64,000 nucleotides of DNA from positions 496,001 through 560,000 of the forward strand of contig VNKQ01000014.1 of assembly GCA_016508695.1 (NCBI GenBank), given 5' to 3'. The notes below the pieces were generated by a model. The model ran no database searches. It was not told where the DNA came from and saw only the letters and a program-made list of their open reading frames with translations. Positions 1 through 10,630 of the stretch are shown here, piece after piece. Source of the stretch: Hyphodiscus hymeniophilus (Eukaryota > Ascomycota > Leotiomycetes > Helotiales > Hyphodiscaceae). Made by a program: the position numbers and the translations under genes. Position 1 is the first letter of the stretch. Every line of letters starts with the position of its first letter.

Positions 1-942
1 TCCTGAAGAGTGGTGGACAGGACGGAACGACGAGGAGGTGGGCTTTGGAGGAGGGGTTGTGTTCTGAAGGTGTAGTCAAGGTGGAGAGTCTGCAAGAGGG
101 CGAGGAGTGTTGGATCAGTAATGGGGTTCGGGGTTTTAATCTGGGCAAGGTAAGATTATCCTAAGGAGATGGGGTTCATGTTTATTTTGGGCATGGTTTT
201 GAATTTAGGATGAGACGAGGAAAAGCTAAATACTATCCTCGTTATCTTCATTAATTTGCTACCAAAACTGTCCCGTGATATCCTTGCTACATCTTTCGAA
301 ATTCCGGCCAAGACAAAGGAGAAGACAACACTATCCTCACTCTCCTCACTAGCCTGGCCATCCCCTACTCTCGTCAGCATGTCCCAAACCATGTAGTCCC
401 GTGCCATCCTACCTACCGTACCCCTTGGTTTTCAAACGCTCCAAGTAACAGAGAGACCCGAAATACACAACGCACCATACCATACGCAGACGGCGTTCCT
501 GAAATAAAAGTCACGGATGCAAGATCGCTCGCTATATCCCTTGAATACGCTAAAATTCTCCCATGAGAGTTCCGCAAGGAGACGAAGCCGTGAGTTCTGG
601 CTACCTTATGTGGTCGAACGCTTTGGTGGAAGGGTTGTACTTGAGCTGGAACTTGGGTCACTGAACACGTGTGGGATGTTCGTCAGGCTCGGATCTTCTT
701 GAGGCCAAGACTTCAGCTACAACCTCCCACAATATGTATATCTGCTCGAGATTATCAACAACTGGAAATCCTCATGCTGACATCTAGGTTCCGGACTTAG
801 ACCCATATCATTGGGTTGTTCGCTGTTCGTTGGTTCCAGCCACTAATGCCGCATTTTAGACACTCGTTCAAGGTCTTCTTGCACTATTTATTTGCACTTG
901 GGACTCACCAACGGGCGCAATACCTCGAAAATCACTACCGGC
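1..942. other. Left-edge stretch, no confident gene
   Basis: I see no convincing complete gene. On the minus strand an ATG at 407 opens 83 codons, and a pyrimidine-rich stretch ending in TTGCAG near position 100 (minus orientation) could be an acceptor leading into a further exon that runs off the left end. So a partial minus-strand gene is possible, but no domain is recognisable and no homology supports it. Confidence 0.3.
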
Positions 943-1162
943 ATGGAGTTCATGGAAAACTCGGACCCTGCCATTGCCAAGATCTGCGAAGCCTGCGAAC
1001 TGGCAAAGTCTCTTCGACAGAAGGTAAGGCTCTCGCTGAAACTCTGTCCTTTCCACTTTCTCTTTTGTCTTTGTGTTTCTCGACAGCAGCTGTGTTTCTC
1101 GACAGAGCTACTGTCGATACGCTTCTTTATTCCGTAGAAATAAAGATATCGAGCAACATTGA
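943..1162 (+). pseudogene. Possible small two-exon gene or relic
   Basis: An ATG at 943 opens 27 codons rich in Cys and Glu (contains CEACELAKSLRQK), followed by a good donor GTAAGG at 1024. Joining to the second of two duplicated CTCGACAG acceptors (exon from 1106) stays in frame and gives a 45-residue protein ending at TGA 1160-1162. Joining to the first acceptor (exon from 1087) shifts the frame. The peptide is short and not recognised. It may be the 5' remnant of a longer gene, or chance. Confidence 0.25.
1072..1105 (+). repeat. Tandem 15-nt repeat, period 19, duplicating a splice acceptor-like end
   Basis: The 15-mer TGTGTTTCTCGACAG occurs at 1072-1086 and again at 1091-1105. Each copy ends in CAG after a pyrimidine-rich run, so each looks like a splice acceptor. 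The copies are 19 nt apart, so using one or the other changes the reading frame. Confidence 0.75.
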
Positions 1163-2680
1163 GAGATTTGGAGTGGCAGAGGACGACACTCAAGGGTTGA
1201 TGGAGGCAGGAAGGGGCTGTCTTATCTGTCTTGAAGAGAGATACGATGGCCCGAGGCGGCGGTTCCTTATCACGAGCTGCATGATGCTTGCAACTAGCAC
1301 CGATCTAACTTGTGCGTTGCTTGCTTTTGATACCCTCTGCGATATTCTCCCATATCTCTTCAAAAGAGATGATCTTGTCGAAGTAACCAATCTCGAGTTG
1401 CAAGGCCACATTTCTTCAGTCTCCTAATTGGGCTTCTTAATAATTGTGGTCTCGTTGCTAAGTGCAAACTCACCAATGATCTTTTCGATCTCGTTCGGGA
1501 GTTTCACGTCTGTAGCTCGTAATCCTTCGCGTCTTGGTTATGCTTCTTAATCATATCGCAATGGGCCTTGGATTTGGCGTAAAATTTGCGCTATTGTTCT
1601 CGCTTATCTTCTTTCGCTTAGTTTATTGATCCCTAGGGTTAAACAGCAATGGTTGACTCTTGTTGGGGTGATCTTTCAGACACTATTTGTAAAGAGACTT
1701 GATAACGAACAACGGATCGTAATGTTCACGTTCATTGTCCTTGCGAGTCCGATTTTAGTCCTCCCCATCGTTTCCTGGTGACTGGCCCTCTTCAGTTCCT
1801 CAGATTTTGCATGTCACTCGCTGGAAAGAATGCAGGGCCAAATTGGCGCCACTGAGGTTATCTCTTGTCCCTCTGAATAAGTTGTAGCCTCCAAGCTGCT
1901 TAGCACTTTGAAACACTCATATGTGACTTTGGCAGAGTCAGAAGGCTTCATAAGAAACCTGTACGAGGGATAGGCTCCTTGTGCAGGAGAGGGGATGTCC
2001 AAATATTGAGGGCTTCGAGGCTACTAGAGCCGAACTCTAGATGAGGCCCCTAAGCATATGCAATGCATGTACGATCGGATTCGATCACACGTGCAGTTTT
2101 GGCTTCCGGATCGAAGCGGCTTTTCAGCCCACTTGAAGAGACTCAGATCGATGTAGGCCCGACAATCAATTTTGTACGGTATGTAACACGATCCTGAACG
2201 TGCGAGAGAGCGCAACAACAACCATCAGCTCTTGCGAACATGTAATCATATGGCAGCAGAGACTCAGATCACACCTTGTTCTCCTTGAAGCCTCCACTGT
2301 ATATACCAGCCGTGGTAGGACTTCGTACGACTCTCAACTGCGAGGGACCGGCGGGATAAATAGACTGCAAGATGAAGTTGCACACAAAACAAGCGATTCG
2401 TCCCTGTCACCCTTGCGCAAGGCAAAGATGCAGTCAGATTTTGCACAGCAACTTGCTGTTCCCCAGCCTTCGGTCCCGACAATGGATAAGAAGAGGAAGA
2501 AGTATATCGAGTGGTTATTGATGAGAACAAGGTTGAGCAGACTTCGCCCACAGTAAAGCCTCTAGGAGATGTACTTGGACTAATGGGAAGAAGCTATTGC
2601 CTGTTCCTGAAAAGACGGCGTTCGGGGTTGTGTCAGATTTTCCTGGCAAATCACAAGGCTCCAGAGACCTAGTACGCATC
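1163..2680 (-). pseudogene. Coding-like scraps, probably decayed gene remains
   Basis: Several stretches read like protein but do not join into one gene. On the minus strand, 2002-1814 opens with MDIPSPAQGAYPSYRF; 2221-2024 contains CYIPYKIDCRAYIDLSLFKW; and around 1400-1310 a frame reads LEIGYFDKIISFEEIWENIA before stops. On the plus strand, near 2490-2680, two overlapping frames give coding-like peptides that need a frameshift to join. In-frame stops and frame changes suggest decay. I cannot name the ancestral family, and chance cannot be excluded. Confidence 0.25.
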
Positions 2681-3034
2681 GCTTGCCAGTAATTTTAGCG
2701 GGGGCCACACTTAATCTTTTCTTCCTCAAGATCAACATCCCCAAACTCTTTACTCTCAAACCTCAACAACGTCCGAAGCTCCTCTTCTACTCTCTACCAA
2801 CTCTTGCCGCCTTTCTTCCCTTCAATTACTGTTATCGCACAGTAACTCTTTCAACTTCTCGAAAACAAGGTACGATATACGGCATTCTCTTCACCGACCC
2901 TCCTTTGACCCCACCTTCACCTTCCTTGACGACGCACACACATGAGATGATGCTTCTCGCACGCCTATACTCTTGGGAGCAAAGCTGACAGCACTCTTCT
3001 CCTCTTCAGACAACTTTCCGTTCCTTCCAACAAC
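2681..3034 (+). promoter_or_regulatory. Pyrimidine-rich promoter/leader of the GIS2-like gene
   Basis: The interval upstream of the ATG at 3035 is strongly CT-rich on the plus strand (runs such as CTCTTCTACTCTC and CCTCCTTTGACCCC). This is usual in core promoters and 5' leaders of highly expressed filamentous-fungal genes. No TATA box is obvious. The role is inferred from position and composition. Confidence 0.45.
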
Positions 3035-4295
3035 ATGGATTACCAGAATGCTGCCCCAGCCCGCGGCTGCTACAACTGTGAGTCTCACCACCCCTCCTCT
3101 CCTTCAACTCCATTCCTCATTCAATACCTCGACAACCGGCGCTTCCCATCGATATCAATATCTGCCAATGCCTTACTTCACCCACAACGTTTCTATTGCC
3201 TCCTTCCGAGATGGATGTAGGTGACGTACCTGAAACTAAACACCCTGGCCAATTGAAGGCGGTCTGTCCACTGGAGGAGTTGTTCCGGCTGGGTGCATAC
3301 TGGGCAAGGAAGGAATGCGATCATGGAACACATAATCTTCCTCACCATTTCAACTTCAACATATCTACACGACTATCGCAGAACATGAGCTGACTTTTAT
3401 ACTAGGTGGCGATGCTTCTCATCAGGTATGAAGCGGCAAATACCAACTCCTTTGACACATCGAATTTCCCGCTCCATACTAACACCAATGCAGGCCCGTG
3501 ATTGTCCAACCAGAGGCCCTGCCAAGTGGTGAGTTACCTTCCAATACCGAGGATAGATCTGTGCTAACTCAAAACAGCTACAACTGCGGTGGTGAGTGAA
3601 GACGGATAACGATTCTGCCAGCTGAATGTGAGACTGATTCGATATACGCTTGCAGGCGAAGGACACATGAGTAAGCTTCTCTGGACAATTTTAAGAAACC
3701 GATGGCTGACCATGCATAGGCCGTGAATGCCCTGAAGGTCCCAAGGACAAGACCTGCTACAAGTGCGGTCAGCCAGGCCACATCTCTCGTGACTGCCAGA
3801 ACCCTGCTTCCGAGGGCGCTGGACGTGGCGGCGGTGGTGGAGGATTCCAATCTGGTGGTGGATCTCAAGAGTGCTACAAGGTATGCTGTACGCCGACATT
3901 GCAAATGCATCACTAACTCTTTGCTTCAAAGTGCTCGAAAATCGGTCACATCGCTCGTAACTGCCCCGAGGCTGGCGGATATGGCGGAGGCGGATACGGT
4001 GGAGGACAAGGTGGATACGGTGGTGGCTTCGGCGGACGTGGAGGTGGTGGTGGGGCTGGTGGACAAACCTGCTACTCTTGCGGTGGCTATGGACACATGT
4101 CCCGTATGTCTCGAGTCTCCTTCTCACGTCTTCTACGTCTAACAATTTCCAGGTGACTGCACCCAAGGCCAAAAGTGCTACAACTGTGGTGAAGTCGGCC
4201 ATCTCTCCCGCGACTGCCCCTCAGAGACGTCTTCTGAGCGAACTTGCTACAAGTGCAAACAGCCCGGTCACGTCCAGGCCCAGTGCCCCAACTAA
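3035..4295 (+). CDS. GIS2: CCHC zinc-knuckle nucleic-acid-binding protein (GIS2/CNBP/Byr3 type)
   Basis: A single-stranded RNA/DNA-binding protein; yeast Gis2 and animal CNBP associate with mRNA and translating ribosomes. Eight exons give 200 residues: 3035-3077, 3406-3425, 3494-3528, 3578-3591, 3656-3670, 3720-3880, 3932-4103, 4153-4295, all joined in phase with GT-AG ends. Seven C-x2-C-x4-H-x4-C knuckles are visible, beginning CYNCGDASHQARDC and ending CYKCKQPGHVQAQC, the number typical of the CNBP family. Gly-rich spacers with GRGGG-type runs lie after knuckles 3 and 4. The first knuckles are split by introns, with coding exons of only 14, 15 and 20 nt, and intron 1 is long (328 nt). The start is the first ATG before a Kozak-like context and lies directly before knuckle 1. 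Identification is firm; the symbol is by family. Confidence 0.93.
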
Positions 4296-6056
4296 GTTTC
4301 TCAATGAATACGAACAAGACCGGAAGCGAAACGATCACGAGAGAGACGAAGAAACAGCATCATACTTTGAAAATTAAACCCCGGGCATTAGGAAAGGGTG
4401 GCTTGCAGCTGATTTGAGAATTTCGACGAACGACACGACATGAACGAACGAGAGACAAAAAGCTTACTTCGATTTCGGCCTTCTTTGTATAATTGAATCG
4501 CTCAAAAACTTTTTTCATTTGTTCTGTCTCGATCAAAAATGAATGCTACTCTTAGGAGTCTGGCTTGCGTTGCTTTATTTCCTTGCAAATTCCATCCTTC
4601 GCCTTCCTCTCATCGTGGCTCCTAGACGAGATGATTGGGGGCTTGGGACTGGTGGTTCTCTGGGTTTTCTCGAAAAGTGGATGGATGCTGATGTTATGGT
4701 GATTCTCGTCATTACCCGAACGATGCGGAAGGAGAAGTTACGAGGATGATTGATGCGCTTCTTTTGATATAAATATAGAAGGAGGAGTGGCATAAGATTC
4801 ATGCGGCTACGACGAATGACCGATGATGCGTACGAGACGTCAAAAAGGCATTTCACAGCAGATATTTTTGTGGAATGCCGTGATCCTGCCAAACTTGTTG
4901 TTGATGTTACGAAGTGATTCTGCCCCTGCATGTAGCTGATTGCGAAGCGAAGTAGGTTCTGGGACATTGGAGATGCGCAAGCCTCCTGTTAACCCTCGTC
5001 TAGTCAAACTAGAGAGGAGAACGAAAGCAACAGTAGGTACTTTGTCAAAGTTTGGTGACTAGGGCCGGACAGTTAGTGCACAAGTGAATGGCCGCCATAA
5101 ACGGCGTTATAGATACAGACCAGAATCGTGTATTCTTCCAAGCCTCGGGAATGACATACAAGTTATCGTCGCTCAAGCACATATCTAGACTCTTCATCCT
5201 CCAACATATATACCATCTCTCGCTCAGACCCAGGCTCACCTGCTCCCTCTTCTACTCCTACCCTTTTCTATTGAATGTCGACAGTATGTCGCTGTCGACT
5301 TTACATCGCTGTCGCTTATGTCTCGTTACTCGAGCACCCTTTATCGTTGTCCTTTTCAACTCCACAACTCTCCAATTCAAACCCTCAAACAAGCATCGAG
5401 TGCCAAGTCATGCTATACGTAAGCTCTACAATTGACATAGCGCCCCGCGGTAAAAGGCTCTGCCAGTGTTCGGATTCACCTGGCTTGGGACAAGGGCCTG
5501 AATCCATCGCCCAAATTCATCGAAGTGAACTCTGAGTCCGATCCCGGTATTTTGAGTCAGTATAGACTGTCAACCAAAGATATCGAAGGCATCTACCAAA
5601 TCAACATGGTCAAAACTGTAAACACGTCCATATTGGGGGAACGTTTGAGAATCTGATTTTTCAAGCAATGTGAAACGCATTTCACCCGAGCTGCTTAGCC
5701 GTTTTGTTAGCATTTCAGCCTCTGAAAGCTACTCGTAGCTATCACAATAGCGCCACCACGCCAGACATACAGTGATACACCGAGGCACCTAGGGGCCTTT
5801 ATCCCGAAAAATCTGCAGCCATTCAAGTTCCAACTCTTGTCAACTGATCAGTGGGGCCGAAATGTCTGGGGGGCTATCCTTCCCCGCTTGCTGCAGCTCT
5901 CATTCGACCCCCAGCACATTGATTGAGCACTCTTGACTCGACACCTCTCCGCCGTGATGCCATGCGCCTTGCGCTACCATCAACTTCAATGATGTAACAA
6001 ATCATATCTGGCTGCCCAGAACTTTTGCATGTCCACTGTCGCCCGTCTTCTCCACC
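4296..6056. other. Intergenic: GIS2 3' region and regulator promoter
   Basis: Only short overlapping frames are present, with no coding signature. The first few hundred bases are probably the 3' UTR of the GIS2-like gene. The last part, with pyrimidine-rich runs and a CACCATGG start context, is the likely promoter and leader of the Zn2Cys6 gene. A small palindromic cluster built on GTCGACAGT/CTGTCGAC lies near 5277-5296. Confidence 0.5.
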
Positions 6057-8741
6057 ATGGCCAACAGGCCGCAGGTCGGCATAGAACGACTTCCAGCACG
6101 CCGCATGAGCAACGAGCCCCGAGAATCAATGAATTGTAAATCGTGTCGGAAGCGCAAGGTTTGTCGAAGTGACCGAGCATATTTTGTGGCGAACTGACAA
6201 TTTTTCCAAGATCAAATGCAATCGTTTGCGGCCGACTTGCGAGGCTTGTCAAGTATTTCAGAGCCCCTGTATCTATGGTCCTCATGCCCAAGTCCCAACT
6301 GCTGCAACTCTACTGACCAGCTCGCAGATGCTGTGCCAAAGAAACGAGGACCGAAAACAGATGTGCTAGAAGCTCTGCTAAGGCGAGTTGATGGTTTGGA
6401 GAGGAGATTGAAGGATGAAGAGAAACCGCACTCGCCAGATGGGGAAGTCAGATCAGTGAACGAAGAAGAAAGTGTAAACGGTGGTCCTAAACCAAAACGG
6501 CCTCAACTTGATACGACGAACATTCCAGACGGGTCGGCAGTCTATTCGCCTCCTCCACCAAGGTTGGTTATTTTCTGTTTTGGAAAACGGATTTGTACTC
6601 ACAATTTGTAGTGCGCCCTCTCCAGCAATACAACCCGACACCCTCCTGGACACATACTTCACACGATGCCATGGCAAAGCATACCATATCCTTGACGAGA
6701 CGACCACTCGGCAACGAATTCAACTCAACGATGTTCCCTCGTACCTTCTCTATGCGATATATGCGGTCAGCGCAAGGTGGGTCATATGGGCATTTGGCAG
6801 AGCGGGAAGGCTGATTCATGCAGATATACAGCGCATCCAAATGGATACCACGCGGCAGTCAGACTTAGCGAAGACTACGCAATAAGGGCGCGAACAGAAC
6901 TAGATATTGATGAACCAAACATCGACACTCTCCAATCACTATTACTCCTTTCAGTTGCATGTATTGCGGCCGGGAAAGGCAAGAAAGCATATATGCTGCT
7001 TGGTGCGTCGGATTTCCCATCAAGTGGAATTACAGGCTGACTTTGTGTAGCCAGCGGCATTGGAATGGCAGTCGCGCTCGAATTACACCGGGAATTTGAT
7101 CTCAAAACCAGGGCAACGCCAGTGGAGAGAGAGATGCGGCGGCGACTATTCTGGACGTGCTACTTGATGGATAGGTTCACTTCTTGTGGATCGAAACGAC
7201 CTTCACTGATCGCCGACGAATCCATCGTTTTGAGACTTCCAGCGTGGTCACCGACTCCCGCCACCCTACCAGTAGAAGGAGAGTTCTTCCAGAACGGCTC
7301 AAATCTACAATATCACTCAGGTTCTGGGAAGAAGAGCCAAGGTAGTAGCGGAATGCTTATCGACATTGTGCGGATTCTAGGCATAACCAATCGGTACTTG
7401 GCTGCTGGAGGTGTCAAAGGAGACAGCCATTTCCCTTGGCACTCATTGTCGAATCTCTCCAAGATTCGCCAAGATCTTGACATCTGGGCATCCGGGACAC
7501 AGGATGTTTTCTCCTCAGTAGACACACTTTTCGGACAAACTGACAGCACGACCTTGGTACTGAGTAAACTCGTCTATCACTTGATACATTGTCTAATATA
7601 CAGGCCGTTTTTGCCTATCGACTTGGCTGAATTGGCAGGAACTGGTCAACATCAATCATGGCAAATTGAAGCTACGAATCTCTGCTTTCTACATGCAAAT
7701 GCCATTGCGGAATTGGTAGAATTGGGTAAGCAGTCCTCGGCCATCGAATGGCCTGCATTTGTTGGATACTGCATCTGCACAGCAGGAACAGTTCATGTAC
7801 ACGGAGCGCATTATAACGGGAGTCGGGAAGAAGAAGTATTCTCAGCAAGTACAGATTTCTTATCAAGAGAAATGCAGCAATTATCAGAATTACGATACGT
7901 ATGGTCTTCAGTTCAGCACCAACGAGAAACGCTTCAAACGATATATGGCTGCCACTCCGAGCTTGTTAAATCTCTGTCAAGTAATCCAATGAGGTATTCG
8001 CCTGTCTTTCATCTGGAGGACTTCTTCGATCGTTACAATGATCTTGGACAATTCTTCGACGGAGCTCACATCTCCTTCGCTGAGATCATTGTCGATCCTA
8101 CACAGGACACTTATATCGGGCACGGTCTCTATGCACCACGCAGCAACGCTTCTCTCTCCAACGGCTTCAATAACGATGGAGTACCTCCGCCAAAACACAA
8201 ATCCTCAACCACCAGCCGCAAGAAACATGACATGAAAGTCGCGCATGTGAATACTTTGCGGAAGAATAGTATTAATTCTGTAATATCCCCAACGGACTTC
8301 CATGAGAACCGGCAGCAGATTGCCGTGCAACAGGCACAGCAGCAGCAACAACCCATGCTGGAGCATATACCCATGACCTCATTCCAGCCGAATGGGAACG
8401 GCATGCCAACTCTTGCACAAACCTCTTTCTCGCCACCTTATGCATTTTCGTCGATGAATGCACCGGAGCCTTATGATCCGATGTTTGGAGTGCCGAATAT
8501 GAATAACAGTATTCCAGGAAGTGTGGATGGAGGAGTTGGCGCACTGAACGGCGGATATGCGTATGGAATGGAAGGCCAGCCAGTTATGACTCCAGGAGGC
8601 CGGAGTCAAGGCGAGAGTACGGGAACGGGAGGGGAAGAGAAGGATCCGTTCTTGAGTCTGTTGGAGCAATTGGCTGAAAATGAACATTCGAGAGGAGGGC
8701 CCAGTGAACTGGATTTCTTTTTGAGTGGAGGGAATGGATGA
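6057..8741 (+). CDS. Zn(II)2Cys6 fungal transcription factor
   Basis: A nuclear DNA-binding regulator of 812 residues. Exons: 6057-6158, 6211-6277, 6328-6562, 6612-6776, 6824-7002, 7051-8741. The zinc cluster has Cys27, 30, 37, 44, 47 and 54 in the standard C-x2-C-x6-C-x6-C-x2-C-x6-C spacing. A KKRGPK basic stretch and a short coiled coil (LLRRVDGLERRL) follow and would give dimerisation. The middle region carries the fungal-specific transcription factor domain, with the landmark EMRRRLFWTCYLMDRFTSCG. The C-terminal third is Gln/Asn/Gly-rich, including QQAQQQQQP, and is probably an activation region. Intron 1 falls inside the zinc cluster, a common position. The ATG at 6057 has a strong CACCATGG context; an upstream ATG at 6029 is out of frame and would be a short uORF. 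The target pathway cannot be told from sequence. Confidence 0.9.
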
Positions 8742-10630
8742 ACGATGAATATCAAGGTATCTTGATATTAAATGAAGGACCAGAGGCCTCATGTGTTACA
8801 TACGGCGACCTTTGAGGGTCTAGTAAAAGAAGCATGCTTACAGCGAGCGAGCGATTCGGCATTGGCAGGAGAAGGGATTGGAGTTCAGGTCACGAATCAC
8901 ACGACTGAAGAATCATCGTTGAAGCAGGCTATCATGCCAGGCAAGCTTGGAGGCTGGAGCTCCGGAAGCGTAAGGTTCGATTGTACTCAATGTATATATC
9001 CATGAAGACCAAATCTTCTCCAAACAGACTCGAAGTGGACTTCTATGAGTATTCTGGTGGATCTGAACACTTCCAACATCTTTCAGACTTGTGAGTCTCG
9101 ATCCAGGTACCTGACAGAGCATTTCTTCCATCACATCTCCCCAACCGGCCTTGTACCCTAACCTGCTCCACACTCCACACTCCCCAACTCTCCATCCCCA
9201 TCCACTCGTTACCCCCTCAACGTCCTCATCTCGCCTCGCTCTTCAAAACAGCTAATAACTCGTCATATGTATCTGGGCCGGATAATACTCCTCCTCTCCC
9301 CTTCATCGGACCGAGAATTTCCCTCCAATGGCGATAGAAGCAGCGTCGTCTTGGCGCCGTTGAGCCCCGAGCCTGTCCTGAAGCCATTGCTCGGGGAAAA
9401 GAAAAGGTACACTAGAATCTGCTTCTTCGCATGCTTGATTACTGTTTCTGGTAAAATCGCAGCGTTACACGACTGCTTGTGTCACTGAGGCTTCCGTGTA
9501 ACTGGAGACAGCCTTGCAGATATACCCCGCATTCTAGTAACGGTTTTAAGTCAGCTTGGAGTAGCTTTGTAGAACCAACAACCCCATCTTCGAAGTTCCC
9601 AACAGTTAAAACTCAGTGCAACGATGGTGTTTTGAGTAATAGTAAGAAAACTACAACGTATCACAAATGCCCCAGGATGATATGCCGTCTCCAAAGACAG
9701 ACAAGAGTCACGTGTACGATTATGCCACCACTGCGACATTCTCGGGCCGATCTTAGCGCCTTGTTGCAACTTGTTTCTCTCAGCCGAATCAACTCCGAGT
9801 CTCTGTTGTGACACCCACGTTTCTTCATAGGCGGGGTCCTCGTACAACGGACGCCACGAGCAGGGCACGACATCACATTGCAGATTGTGGGGAAATGCTC
9901 GCGCCATCTCAAGTTCTCAACCCACTATCCATCAAGATAATCTGATCTGTTCATCTAAATTAACCTTCATGGACTTTGGTGATTGCAGTACAGTAATTGA
10001 CGACTCTCGGCTGAGGGACGAGATCATTGGCCATTCAGATCACTTGCCGAGCGTCCGATCAACATCAATCGAGTCGTGACCGGATAGATCTAGCCGCCCT
10101 AGCCGTCTTTAACGCATAGTGTATTGATGACTGATGACTGACATAATTGCCCGACTGACCAGTGACCATTCAGCGGATGGTCCAGCGCTTTTCTCCACCT
10201 TCTCTGCCCCAGACGGTACCAACGTCTGGGTATGCGACTATGCCACGCTGGGGATAGTCGATTTGGTCATTGCACAGGGCAGGAAAATAACCTCTCTCTA
10301 CCCTCCAACTCCTGCTTACTCACTCAATACTTATTGACTTATTCGTACTGACTGTCAATTACAAAAGACAACCCACTTCGAAACGAAACATTGACCCTAC
10401 GAGATTTTTCCGTTGCATGCCAATTACTCCGAATATACGTCCGACAAGGCTTTACTCACTTCGTGACATCAACACTACTGGGGTAGAATCCTCGTGCTGG
10501 TCGGTTCCAAAGAACAAACGACCTATTAACCTCCTCGTGAACACCAATGGATGCTTGGACTCGTTGTCAACCATGACTTGATGCATTCATATGCCATACC
10601 AATTGGGCGATCAGAGGGAGGAGCTCTACA
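8742..10630. other. Intergenic, 1.9 kb, no gene seen
   Basis: Only small overlapping frames on both strands are present, without recognisable motifs. Short imperfect GACTGA/TGACCA repetitions occur around 10126-10172. The last few hundred bases are presumably the promoter of the downstream fusion gene. Confidence 0.5.

Noticed and set aside
816..1427. A long plus-strand open frame of about 200 codons.
   Set aside because: It has no ATG start and reads through intron-like sequence and the duplicated acceptor repeat; no protein-like motif.
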